A stretch of 64,000 nt of DNA from Pseudomonas sp. BSw22131 (GTDB lineage: Bacteria > Pseudomonadota > Gammaproteobacteria > Pseudomonadales > Pseudomonadaceae): contig NZ_CP113949.1 of NCBI RefSeq assembly GCF_026810445.1, positions 1,054,001-1,118,000 on the forward strand, written 5' to 3'. The notes under the pieces are model-generated. The model was not told where the DNA came from. It made no database searches and saw nothing but the letters and a program-made list of their open reading frames with translations. Both the position numbers and the translations under genes were made by a program. This document shows positions 8,333 to 15,801 of this stretch, in pieces; position 1 is the stretch's first letter, and every line of letters begins with the position of its first letter.

Positions 8333-9202
8333 ATGGATTGGGCTGCCATTTTTTCCCTGCAGATCGTGGGTGCCATCGCCACGCTGGTGCTGTTGAGCAT
8401 CGGCTTGGCGGTGGTGTTCGGGATGATGAAGATCATCAACCTGGCCCACGGTGAGTTCATGATGCTCGGCGGTTATGTCGCGGTGCTTGCCACTCATAAC
8501 TTGCACGTACCGATCTGGATTTCGATCCTGGTACTTGCGCCCCTGAGCGTGGGGCTGTTCGGCATGCTGGTGGAACGCTTGCTGGTGCGTCATCTGTATG
8601 GCCGCATGATCGACACGATGCTCGCCACTTGGGGCTTGAGCCTGGCGCTGACCGGCGCTGCCACCATGTTGTTCGGCAATACCACGGTGGGCATCAGCTC
8701 GCCTTTGCCGGGCATAAGCATCGGCGCTTACCAAACCAGCGGCTACGGCCTGTTTGTGATCGCCGTGGCCGTCGCCGTGTTGCTCGGCATGTGGGCGCTG
8801 CTGCGCTTTACCCACTTCGGTCTGTGTGCCCGCGCCACCATGCAAAACGCCAAGATGGCCGCTGCCCTTGGAGCCAACCCCGGGCGCATCTACAGCCTGA
8901 CCTTTGGCTTGGGCGCTGCACTTGCCGGCTTGGGCGGTGCCGTGCTGGCGCCGCTCACCGGGGTGATTCCCACCCTCGGTGCCAGCTACATCGCCAAGGC
9001 TTTCATCACGGTGATCGGCGGCGGCAGTGCGGTGATCACCGGCACCCTGAGTGCGGCAGGCGGCTTTGGCGTGATCAGCCAAGTGGTGACGTTCTTCAGC
9101 ACTCCGGTGTTCGGTGAAGTGGCGTTGCTGCTGGCGGCCATTGTACTGATCCGGATACTGCCCCAGGGCATTACCGGTCGCTTCTTTCGGAGGGCATTCT
9201 GA
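8333..9202 (+). CDS. Branched-chain amino acid/amide-type ABC permease 1 (LivH family)
   Basis: 289 residues, about eight hydrophobic helices. The LivH-family segment GMMKIINLAHGEFMMLGGYVA lies at about 24-44, and a GxGxALAGLGGAVLAPL motif at about 188-206 is the cytoplasmic ATPase-contact region. Forms half of the inner membrane channel for the amide system. Strong AAGGAGG Shine-Dalgarno directly before the ATG, ten bases after the binding protein gene. Stop overlaps the next start by one base. Confidence 0.87.
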   Translation: MDWAAIFSLQIVGAIATLVLLSIGLAVVFGMMKIINLAHGEFMMLGGYVAVLATHNLHVPIWISILVLAPLSVGLFGMLVERLLVRHLYGRMIDTMLATWGLSLALTGAATMLFGNTTVGISSPLPGISIGAYQTSGYGLFVIAVAVAVLLGMWALLRFTHFGLCARATMQNAKMAAALGANPGRIYSLTFGLGAALAGLGGAVLAPLTGVIPTLGASYIAKAFITVIGGGSAVITGTLSAAGGFGVISQVVTFFSTPVFGEVALLLAAIVLIRILPQGITGRFFRRAF

Positions 9203-10227
9203 TGCCTGTTGATATCCGCACGCTTTTACCCCTGCTCGGCTGCGCATTAGCCGCGGTGTTAGTGGCGATCCTGCCTCAGTGGCTGGACTTGTTTACCCTG
9301 TTGTCGCTGACCATCTACCTGGTGATGGCGCTGCTCGCGCTGAGCCTGGCTTTTATCTGGGGTTTTGGCGGCATCCTGTGCTTTGGCCAGGCGGCGTTTT
9401 TCGGCCTGGGTGCTTACGCCTATGCCATCGGTGTGCTCAACATCGGCGACAGTACCTGGCCAGTCCTGCTGGCAATTGCGGTGCCCGCGCTGGTCGCCGC
9501 CGCCATGGGTTACTTCATGTTCTACGGCGGCATCAGTGACGTTTACCTGGGGGTGATTACCCTCGCGGTCACTTTGATTCTGTTCAATGTGATGAACTCC
9601 ACCTCCGGCTCCGAGTACCACATCGGCAGCGCATTGCTCGGCGGCTTCAATGGCATCCCGGCGATTCCCACACTGAATGTCCCGTTCAATCCTGATCGTT
9701 TGCTGGAACCGGAAACCCTGTTTCAGGTAATCGGCGCCGCGTTGATTCTCTGCTACCTGGGCCTGCGTGGGCTGCTCGCCAGCCGCTTCGGCAAAGTGGT
9801 GGTGGCGATTCGCGAGAACGAACAGCGCGCCGGCTTGCTGGGTTATGACACGCGCCTGCACAAGCTGATCGTGTTCAGCCTGGGTGGCGGCATCGCTGGG
9901 CTGGCGGGTTGCCTGTTCGCCAATTGGGGTGCGTTTGTCAGCCCCGGAGTGTTTGGGCTGGCGCAATCGGCGCAGATCATCATCTGGGTCATCGTCGGCG
10001 GGCGCGGCACTTTGTTCGGGCCGATCCTGGCGTGCATCGGCATCCAGGCGCTGATGGCTAGACTGGGTGAGCAGCAACATGTGGACAGCGGCTTTGTGTT
10101 GGGCCTGATCCTGCTGGCCTTCGTGATGCTGTTGCCGCGTGGCCTGCTGCCGGCGTTGAGCACATTGGTGATCCGCGTCTGCAAACGACTCCCCCGGCCG
10201 ACACCGACACAGGAGCGCGCACTATGA
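9202..10227 (+). CDS. Branched-chain amino acid/amide-type ABC permease 2 (LivM family)
   Basis: 341 residues with nine to ten predicted helices. LivM-type landmarks are FGGILCFGQAAFFGLGAYAYA (about 54-74) and the GLLGYDTRLHKLIVFSLGGGIAGLAGCLF segment (about 212-240) that contacts the ATPases. Pairs with the upstream LivH-like permease. Its TGA overlaps the ATPase start (ATGA), indicating translational coupling. LivH and LivM partners always occur together in this transporter class, which supports the call. Confidence 0.87.
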   Translation: MPVDIRTLLPLLGCALAAVLVAILPQWLDLFTLLSLTIYLVMALLALSLAFIWGFGGILCFGQAAFFGLGAYAYAIGVLNIGDSTWPVLLAIAVPALVAAAMGYFMFYGGISDVYLGVITLAVTLILFNVMNSTSGSEYHIGSALLGGFNGIPAIPTLNVPFNPDRLLEPETLFQVIGAALILCYLGLRGLLASRFGKVVVAIRENEQRAGLLGYDTRLHKLIVFSLGGGIAGLAGCLFANWGAFVSPGVFGLAQSAQIIIWVIVGGRGTLFGPILACIGIQALMARLGEQQHVDSGFVLGLILLAFVMLLPRGLLPALSTLVIRVCKRLPRPTPTQERAL

Positions 10228-10946
10228 GGCTGTTGGAAACCCGAGGCCTGGGTGTCAGTTTCGGCGGTGTCCATGCGGTTAAAGAGGTGGATTTTACCCT
10301 TGAGAGCGGGGAGCTTCGCTGCCTGATCGGGCCCAACGGGGCCGGCAAAAGTACGTTTTTCAAGATGCTCAGCGGTCAAATCAAGCCCACCCGCGGCGTG
10401 TGCCACTTCAAGGGTCAGCGCATTTCCGGGATGGCACCTCATCAGGTCGCCCGACTCGGTATTGGCATCAAGACCCAGACGCCCAGCGTGTTCGATGGCC
10501 TGGATGTGCTGGAAAACCTGCGTCTGGCCGCCAGCCGCCTGCAAGCTCCCGGCGAAGCCCGCGACACCGCCGAGCAGACCCTGCAACGCATAGGGCTGAC
10601 TGATCTGCGCTCGCGCCTTGTCGGCGACCTCGCCCACGGCCAGCGCCAATGGGTAGAGCTTGGGATGATCCTGGCCTCTCGTCCGGCTCTGGTGCTGCTG
10701 GACGAGCCAGCCGCAGGCATGACCCACCATGAGGTTCGCAAGACCGCCGCGCTGATCAAGGAAATCAATGCCCACAGCACTGTGGTGGTGGTCGAGCACG
10801 ATATGGAGTTCATTCGCTTGATTGCCGGCACCGTCACCGTCTTCAACCAGGGGGCGATCCTGGCTCAAGGCAGCTTTGCTGAAGTGACACAGAACCCGGC
10901 CGTGCGCGAAGCGTACCTGGGCAAGCAGGAGATCAAACATGCTTGA
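10224..10946 (+). CDS. Amide ABC transporter ATP-binding protein (LivG/UrtD type)
   Basis: 240 residues. Walker A GPNGAGKST at about 36-44, signature in the form LAHGQRQWVELGM (the G-Q-R variant seen in UrtD/LivG proteins), Walker B LVLLDEPAAGMT and the switch His in VVEHDMEF. Hydrolyses ATP with its partner encoded next. The LAHGQRQWLEIGM-like signature is a marker of the urea/short amide branch and strengthens the substrate-class prediction. Overlaps the next gene by eight bases. Confidence 0.87.
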   Translation: MRLLETRGLGVSFGGVHAVKEVDFTLESGELRCLIGPNGAGKSTFFKMLSGQIKPTRGVCHFKGQRISGMAPHQVARLGIGIKTQTPSVFDGLDVLENLRLAASRLQAPGEARDTAEQTLQRIGLTDLRSRLVGDLAHGQRQWVELGMILASRPALVLLDEPAAGMTHHEVRKTAALIKEINAHSTVVVVEHDMEFIRLIAGTVTVFNQGAILAQGSFAEVTQNPAVREAYLGKQEIKHA

Positions 10947-11643
10947 AGTCATCGGTTTATCCGCAGGTTACGGCCGCATTCCCGTGTTGCGCGACATTTG
11001 TCTGAGCAGTCCTGCGAACGCCTGCGTAGGGGTTCTAGGCCGTAACGGCATGGGCAAGACCACCCTTTTGCGAGCGCTGATGGGCGAGTTGCCGGCCATG
11101 GCTGGCAGCCTGCATTTTGCAGGTAAAGACCTGAGCAAGGCCGCCGCTCACCAGCGCGCACGCGCCGGTATCGGCTATGTGCCCCAGGGCCGGCAGATTT
11201 TCCCGTACCTGAGCGTACGGGAAAACCTGCGCATGGGCTGTGTAAAGGACTTCGCCGCTGCACACGCGACTATCGAACGCATCCTCGCGTATTTCCCGCG
11301 TCTGCAACGTCTGCTCGACCAACCCGGCGGCGCGTTGTCTGGCGGTGAGCAGCAACTGCTGGCCCTGGCCCGCTGCCTGTGTGGCGAGCCAAAAATCATT
11401 TTGCTGGACGAGCCTACCGAGGGCATCCAGCCATCGATCTGCGACGAAATCATCGAAACCCTGCAGCGCCTGCGTGTGGAGCAAAACCTGGCGGTGATCC
11501 TGGTGGAACAGGACATCGAGTTTCTCAGTGCTTTGTCCGACCGCATCCTGATCATCGAGAACGGCCAGTTGGTGGACGAGGTCGACCCGTCTAACACCAC
11601 CCCCGAGGCCATCGCTGAGCGCTTCATGGGCTTTCATGCATAA
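10939..11643 (+). CDS. Amide ABC transporter ATP-binding protein (LivF/UrtE type)
   Basis: 234 residues. Walker A GRNGMGKTT at about 33-41, typical of UrtE/LivF proteins, then YVPQGRQIFPYLSVRENL, signature LSGGEQQLLALARCL, Walker B IILLDEPTEGIQPSI and the switch His replaced by Gln in VEQDIEF, as is common in LivF-type subunits. Forms a heterodimer with the previous gene product. The IQPSI motif is another urea/amide-branch marker. Confidence 0.87.
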   Translation: MLEVIGLSAGYGRIPVLRDICLSSPANACVGVLGRNGMGKTTLLRALMGELPAMAGSLHFAGKDLSKAAAHQRARAGIGYVPQGRQIFPYLSVRENLRMGCVKDFAAAHATIERILAYFPRLQRLLDQPGGALSGGEQQLLALARCLCGEPKIILLDEPTEGIQPSICDEIIETLQRLRVEQNLAVILVEQDIEFLSALSDRILIIENGQLVDEVDPSNTTPEAIAERFMGFHA

Positions 11644-11653
11644 GGAATCTGTC

Positions 11654-13168
11654 ATGTCTATTCAACGTCCTACCCTGGCCGATCTCACTGACGTCGGGCA
11701 CCGCCTTGGTCTGGAAATGGCCGCGCCACTGTTGCACGAATACGCGGAAATTCTGGAAGCCGTCTGGCAGGACTACGACCGCCTCGACGAGCTCACCAAC
11801 CCGCCGCCGGCCCCGAGGTATCCGAGAGGCCCCGGTCAGGTTCCGGAGAACAACCGCTACAACGCCTGGTACGTACGCACCGACATTCAGGGCGCCGCAA
11901 CCGGCAAGCTGGCCGGTAAGCGCGTGGCCCTCAAAGACAATATCTGCCTGGCTGGCGTGCCGATGATGAACGGTGCGTCGACCTTGCGCGGCTACGTGCC
12001 GGATATCGACGCCACTGTCGCCACCCGCGTGCTGGGCGCCGCAGGTCAGATCCTCGGCAAGGCCCATTGCGAGTTCTTCTGCGTGTCGGGCAGCAGCCAT
12101 ACCAATGCCACCGGTGCGGTGCACAACCCGCGCAATCCGGGGCATTCAACCGGCGGTTCGTCATCGGGTTGCGCGGCGCTGATCGCCGCCGGTGAGGTAG
12201 ATCTGGGCATCGGTACCGACCAGGGCGGCTCGGTTCGCATTCCTGCCGCCTATTCCGGGATCTATGGCATGAAGCCGACCCATGGGCTGATTCCTTATAC
12301 GGGCATCATGCCCATCGAAATGACCCTGGACCACGCAGGGATCATGAGTGCCAACCTCGCCGACAACGCCTTGCTGCTTGAGGTGCTTGCCGGCGCGGAT
12401 GGCCTCGACCCCCGGCAAGACCGTGTTGTGCCGACACAGGCCTACACCGACGCCTTGGGCAAGGGCTGCGCAGGCCTGCGAATTGGTGTGGTGCGCGAGG
12501 GATTCGGGCACGCCAATTCCGAGGCCGATGTGGACGCAGCAGTGCGCCGCGCGGCCGCGATGTTTGAAGGCCTCGGAGCCACTGTCGAGGACATATCAAT
12601 CCCGATGCACGCGCTGGGCCATGCGATCTGGACCCCGATTGCAGTGGAAGGCACCACCCAGTTGTTGCGCGGCTATAACTACGGCTCGAACTGGAAGGGC
12701 TTGTATGTAGAAAGTTTGATGCACGCGCAACAGGACTGGCAGAGCAAGGCCGGAGATTTCCCTCATGACCTGAAGACCTGCCTGCTGGCGGGTGAATACG
12801 CGTACCAGCGTTTTGGTGGCCGGTACTACGCCAAGGCCCAGAACGCCGCCCGGCAGTTGCGTGCCGCCTATGACAAGCAATTGCAGGCTTTCGACGTGCT
12901 GTTGATGCCCACCGTGCCGCTCAAGGCGCCAAAGTTGCCCACAGCCGACGCCTCTGCCAGCGAATGGGTACAACGGGCCCTGGAAATGAACGCGAACACC
13001 GCGCCGTTCGATGTCACCGGGCATCCCGCTCTGTCGATTCCATGTGGCCTTGCTTCGGGTCTGCCCGTTGGCATGATGCTGGTGGCGCGGGACTATGATG
13101 AGTCCACCCTGTACCAGGTCGCGCACGCGTTTGAACAACATATCGATTGGGAAAGTCTGACTTCATGA
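11654..13168 (+). CDS. Amidase (amidase signature family)
   Basis: 504 residues. The Ser-cisSer-Lys catalytic triad is complete: Lys94 in VALKDN, cis-Ser about 169 in STGGSSSGCAAL, nucleophilic Ser193 in DQGGSVRIPA. Hydrolyses a carboxamide to acid plus ammonia in the cytoplasm, releasing nitrogen from the compound imported by the five upstream genes. It is not the nitrilase-fold AmiE of P. aeruginosa, so the operon pairs AmiC/AmiR-type control with an unrelated enzyme. The ATG at 11654 has AAGGAA at good spacing; an ATG 18 bases upstream overlaps the ATPase end and lacks a Shine-Dalgarno. Confidence 0.88.
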   Translation: MSIQRPTLADLTDVGHRLGLEMAAPLLHEYAEILEAVWQDYDRLDELTNPPPAPRYPRGPGQVPENNRYNAWYVRTDIQGAATGKLAGKRVALKDNICLAGVPMMNGASTLRGYVPDIDATVATRVLGAAGQILGKAHCEFFCVSGSSHTNATGAVHNPRNPGHSTGGSSSGCAALIAAGEVDLGIGTDQGGSVRIPAAYSGIYGMKPTHGLIPYTGIMPIEMTLDHAGIMSANLADNALLLEVLAGADGLDPRQDRVVPTQAYTDALGKGCAGLRIGVVREGFGHANSEADVDAAVRRAAAMFEGLGATVEDISIPMHALGHAIWTPIAVEGTTQLLRGYNYGSNWKGLYVESLMHAQQDWQSKAGDFPHDLKTCLLAGEYAYQRFGGRYYAKAQNAARQLRAAYDKQLQAFDVLLMPTVPLKAPKLPTADASASEWVQRALEMNANTAPFDVTGHPALSIPCGLASGLPVGMMLVARDYDESTLYQVAHAFEQHIDWESLTS

Positions 13169-14289
13169 GCGTCTCCGACTACAAAGTCGGCTTGCTGTTT
13201 TCCGAGAGCAGCCTCACCGCTGCCTCGGAGACCACTCAGGCCAATGCCACTCACCTGGCCATCGCCGAGGTCAACGACGCCGGCGGCATCAATGGCCGGC
13301 CGCTGGTTCCGGTGGATGGCCACCCCGGCCCTGAGCCAGCGGACTACCGCGATAGCGCCCTGCGCCTGTGTGACGAACATCAGGTGCAGGTGCTGTTCGG
13401 CACGCATATGTCCAGCACCCGCAAAGTGGTGCTGCCGGTGGTGGAAAGCCGGCGGCGCTTGTTGTTCTACCCGACGCTCTATGAAGGCTTCGAATACTCG
13501 CCGTGGTGCTTCTACACGGGCTCAGCGCCGAACCAGAACTCGGTGCAACTGGCGCGTTACGTGCTCGAGTATTTCGGCAACCGGGTGTTGTTTGTGGGCG
13601 GTTCCTACGTCTATCCGTTCGAGTCCAACCGCATCATGCGCGAGTTGTTCGAGCAGGCCGGTGGCGAGGTAGTGGATGAGATCTACCTGCCGTTCCACGC
13701 TACCGCCGAGGATTTTGAACGGGTGATGCAACGGGCACGTGCCACCGCTCCGAATGCGATTTACTCGACTATCGTCGGCAGTGATATTCCGGCACTGCAC
13801 CGTGCGTATCGGCAGGCCGGCTTCGATCCGGCACGCATGCCCATCGTCAGCCTTGCCACCAATGAAGTGGACGTGCTGTGCATGAGCGATGAGGAAGCCG
13901 AGGGGCATGTGTCGGCCGCACCTTGGTTTTCCACCTTGCAGACGCCCGCCAGCCAGGCGTTCGTCGCACGTTACCGGGCGCGCTTCGGAGACGCGGCACC
14001 GCTGACGGCAGGGGCCGAGGCCGCTTATTTTCAGGTGCATGTATTTGCTGAAGCGGCAAGGCGCGCGGAGGGGGCGTCCATCGAAGCGCTGCGCCAGAGT
14101 CTGGCCGGCGCGCAATTTGAAGCGCCCCAAGGGCGCGTGCAGATCGACCCGGATACGCAGCACACCTGGCTGTGGCCACGCATCGCGCGGCTCGACCATC
14201 AGCGACGCTTCGAGTTGGTATTGCAAAGCGAGCAACCGGTGAAACCCAGCCCTTACATGGTCGACTACCAGCTGGACGTGCAGCCATGA
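13165..14289 (+). CDS. amiC: AmiC-like amide sensor, negative regulator
   Basis: 374 residues with a type I periplasmic-binding fold (VGLLFSESSLTAASE at the start, LFGTHMSSTRKVVLPVVE, FYPTLYEGFEYS) but no signal peptide, as expected for the cytoplasmic AmiC that senses short amides and sequesters AmiR. The start overlaps the amidase stop by ATGA, so it is coupled. In P. aeruginosa, amide binding to AmiC frees AmiR; the same relay is inferred here. The gene is homologous to the transporter's binding protein, and absence of an N-terminal leader is what separates the two roles. Confidence 0.85.
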   Translation: MSVSDYKVGLLFSESSLTAASETTQANATHLAIAEVNDAGGINGRPLVPVDGHPGPEPADYRDSALRLCDEHQVQVLFGTHMSSTRKVVLPVVESRRRLLFYPTLYEGFEYSPWCFYTGSAPNQNSVQLARYVLEYFGNRVLFVGGSYVYPFESNRIMRELFEQAGGEVVDEIYLPFHATAEDFERVMQRARATAPNAIYSTIVGSDIPALHRAYRQAGFDPARMPIVSLATNEVDVLCMSDEEAEGHVSAAPWFSTLQTPASQAFVARYRARFGDAAPLTAGAEAAYFQVHVFAEAARRAEGASIEALRQSLAGAQFEAPQGRVQIDPDTQHTWLWPRIARLDHQRRFELVLQSEQPVKPSPYMVDYQLDVQP

Positions 14290-14305
14290 ACGGCGGGAGG
14301 GCGAG

Positions 14306-14908
14306 ATGACGAGTGCGCCGTCGCTGTTGCGCGAACTCAAGGGCCTGCGTGTGTTGGTGATTCACCCGGTGGATGCCGAAGCGCGTGTTGTGCTGGACCA
14401 GTTGCAGCGGATCGGCTGCATCGTCGAGCAGTGTTGGCCAGTGCCCGCTTGCCTGCCGCAGAACACCGACGTGGTGCTGCTCGCCGTTGAACTCAGTCAG
14501 CGCCTCAATACCCAGGCGCTGGTGGAGGGTTTGAGCGAGCAGGCGCCGCCGATCATCGCTGTGGTGGGTTACGAAAACCCATCAATGCTGCAACTGGTGC
14601 TGGAAACCCAGCCGGCGGCGGTGATCGAGCGTCCGCTGCGGCCATTCGGCCTGTTGACGCAGTTGCTGATGGCCCGTGCCGCTTGGCGTGCGCGCATCGA
14701 CATGCTGGCGCAGCTGCGCAAATTACAGACCCGGCAACCGGCAGTTTCCAAGATATCGATGGCCAAGGCACTGCTCATGGCGCGCCACCGCATCGGCGAA
14801 AGCGACGCCCATCGCCGCCTTCAGCGGGATGCCATGGCCAGCCGCACCAGCATGGAAGCGGTGGCCCAGGTGATCATCGATGCTGGCCTGCCCCCTCCAC
14901 CGGAATAA
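14306..14908 (+). CDS. amiR: AmiR-like ANTAR-domain transcription antiterminator
   Basis: 200 residues: an N-terminal pseudo-receiver domain (LRVLVIHPVDAEARVVLDQL, no phospho-Asp pocket of the usual form), a coiled-coil linker (about 125-145) and a C-terminal three-helix ANTAR domain (about 145-195, ISMAKALLMARHRIGESDAHRRLQ). ANTAR domains bind dual-hexaloop RNA and prevent formation of a terminator. The matching RNA lies at 6875-6943 upstream of the operon's first gene. The ATG at 14306 follows GGGAGG. Last gene of the operon. Confidence 0.85.
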   Translation: MTSAPSLLRELKGLRVLVIHPVDAEARVVLDQLQRIGCIVEQCWPVPACLPQNTDVVLLAVELSQRLNTQALVEGLSEQAPPIIAVVGYENPSMLQLVLETQPAAVIERPLRPFGLLTQLLMARAAWRARIDMLAQLRKLQTRQPAVSKISMAKALLMARHRIGESDAHRRLQRDAMASRTSMEAVAQVIIDAGLPPPPE

Positions 14909-15200
14909 GCACATCAGTGCACCCAAGAATACGTAAGAGGTCCTTTATGCAACCTTCGACTTCAGCACCACCCCGCACATGATCTGCACCAGCGTCGCCG
15001 CCTGTTTGAGGTTGCCCGCAGCGCGATGCAACGGCGGCGGCTGCTGGTCGATAACCCGCGTGGGTGCTTGGGGAAGATGCTTTGGCGATTGAGACGGCGG
15101 GTTACTGATACCCGGGTAAGGAAGCTTGTGTACGAACCCAAAAGTCTGGGCTGAGACTCGTATGAAGAGAGGAGGGTGGACGAGAGTGAAAGGCCAGAAA
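14909..15200. other. Region between amiR and tRNA-Met terminator, no assigned gene
   Basis: About 290 bases. On the minus strand a frame ending in TAA at 14945-14947 stays open for about 65 codons towards 15150, with a protein-like composition (Pro/Gln-rich middle, then NLKQAATLVQIMCGVVLKSK near the end), but it has no start codon with a Shine-Dalgarno and reads back into the tRNA terminator. It could be the relic of a gene or a common Pseudomonas intergenic repeat. I assign no function. Confidence 0.35.
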
Positions 15201-15226
15201 CAAGAAAGCCCGCACGAGGCGGGCTT
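15201..15226 (-). terminator. Intrinsic terminator after tRNA-Met
   Basis: An eight-base stem (AAGCCCGC 15206-15213 with GCGGGCTT 15219-15226) and a five-base loop. Read on the minus strand it is followed by TTCTTGTTTC, a U-rich exit tract. It lies 46 bases past the tRNA 3' end. Confidence 0.75.
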
Positions 15227-15233
15227 CTTGATT

Positions 15234-15265
15234 GGTTTACAGATTCCGTTGGAAATCTGTAAACC
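15234..15265. repeat. Perfect 12-bp inverted repeat next to tRNA-Met
   Basis: GGTTTACAGATT (15234-15245) and AATCTGTAAACC (15254-15265) flank an eight-base spacer. It sits between the tRNA 3' end and its terminator, so in the primary transcript it would form a hairpin directly after the CCA end, perhaps a processing signal. No U-tract follows it. Confidence 0.6.
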
Positions 15266-15271
15266 GGTACT

Positions 15272-15348
15272 TGGTGGCTACACAGGGACTTGAACCCCGG
15301 ACCCCAGCATTATGAATGCTATGCTCTAACCAACTGAGCTATGTAGCC
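15272..15348 (-). tRNA. tRNA-Met (CAT anticodon, elongator type)
   Basis: A 77-base cloverleaf on the minus strand: acceptor GGCTACA pairs with TGTAGCC, D arm TAGCTCAGTTGGTTAGAGCA, anticodon stem-loop with loop TCATAAT (anticodon CAT), T arm GGGGTTCAAGTCCC, and CCA encoded at the 3' end (15272-15274). The first base pair is G-C with a normal Watson-Crick end, so it is not the initiator tRNA; an Ile2 (modified CAT) tRNA is the less likely alternative. Confidence 0.93.
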
Positions 15349-15359
15349 AAGTGGCGCGC

Positions 15360-15388
15360 ATTATTCCCTTGGTTCGAAGATGTGTCAA
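15360..15388 (-). promoter_or_regulatory. Sigma-70 promoter of tRNA-Met
   Basis: On the minus strand TTGACA (15383-15388) and AATAAT (15360-15365, five of six matches to TATAAT) are separated by exactly 17 bases. A GC-rich discriminator (GCGCGCC), typical of stringently controlled stable-RNA promoters, follows, and the tRNA begins 11 bases downstream. Confidence 0.8.
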
Positions 15389-15801
15389 GCATCTGGGTAA
15401 AAAAATTATGCGTGTGATCAACCGGTTAGGATTTATCGCCTTCTTTTACGAAAACAATCCTGCTTCGCACGCCCGTCATCAAACCGTGGTTACAGTTTGT
15501 TGCGAGCGCTGAGTGATTTTGCCCCACTTTCGTGCACGCGACCTGTGCTGTTCTGATCGGAGCCGCGTAAGAACGGGCCTGATCGCATCGGTCCGGTTCT
15601 TGCTAGAGCCAGCATCGGCAAGGGGCTCCGTTCTGGGGCAAGCCCTGAAGATCTCAATAAGCGTCGCATCTCTGCAGTGCAGGGGATAAGCGGATCTCGC
15701 CATTCAATCAATAACATGGCATTTTGCCGCTAACATTTATTAGTCGGCATCCGTTGTTGCGCAGTGTGCCTTCGGCGGGTTGTTCAGGGGAGTAGTCGGA
15801 C
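15389..15801. other. Intergenic region between tRNA-Met promoter and the chemoreceptor gene
   Basis: About 410 bases without a convincing gene on either strand. The GC content is ordinary. The last 90 bases should hold the chemoreceptor promoter (an AT-richer patch at 15718-15745); no clear operator or hairpin was found. Confidence 0.4.

Noticed and set aside
8147..10080. Long minus-strand frames (up to 366 codons) over the amide operon.
   Set aside because: Composition is low complexity (Gln/His/Arg/Ala-rich) as expected for antisense of hydrophobic permease genes.
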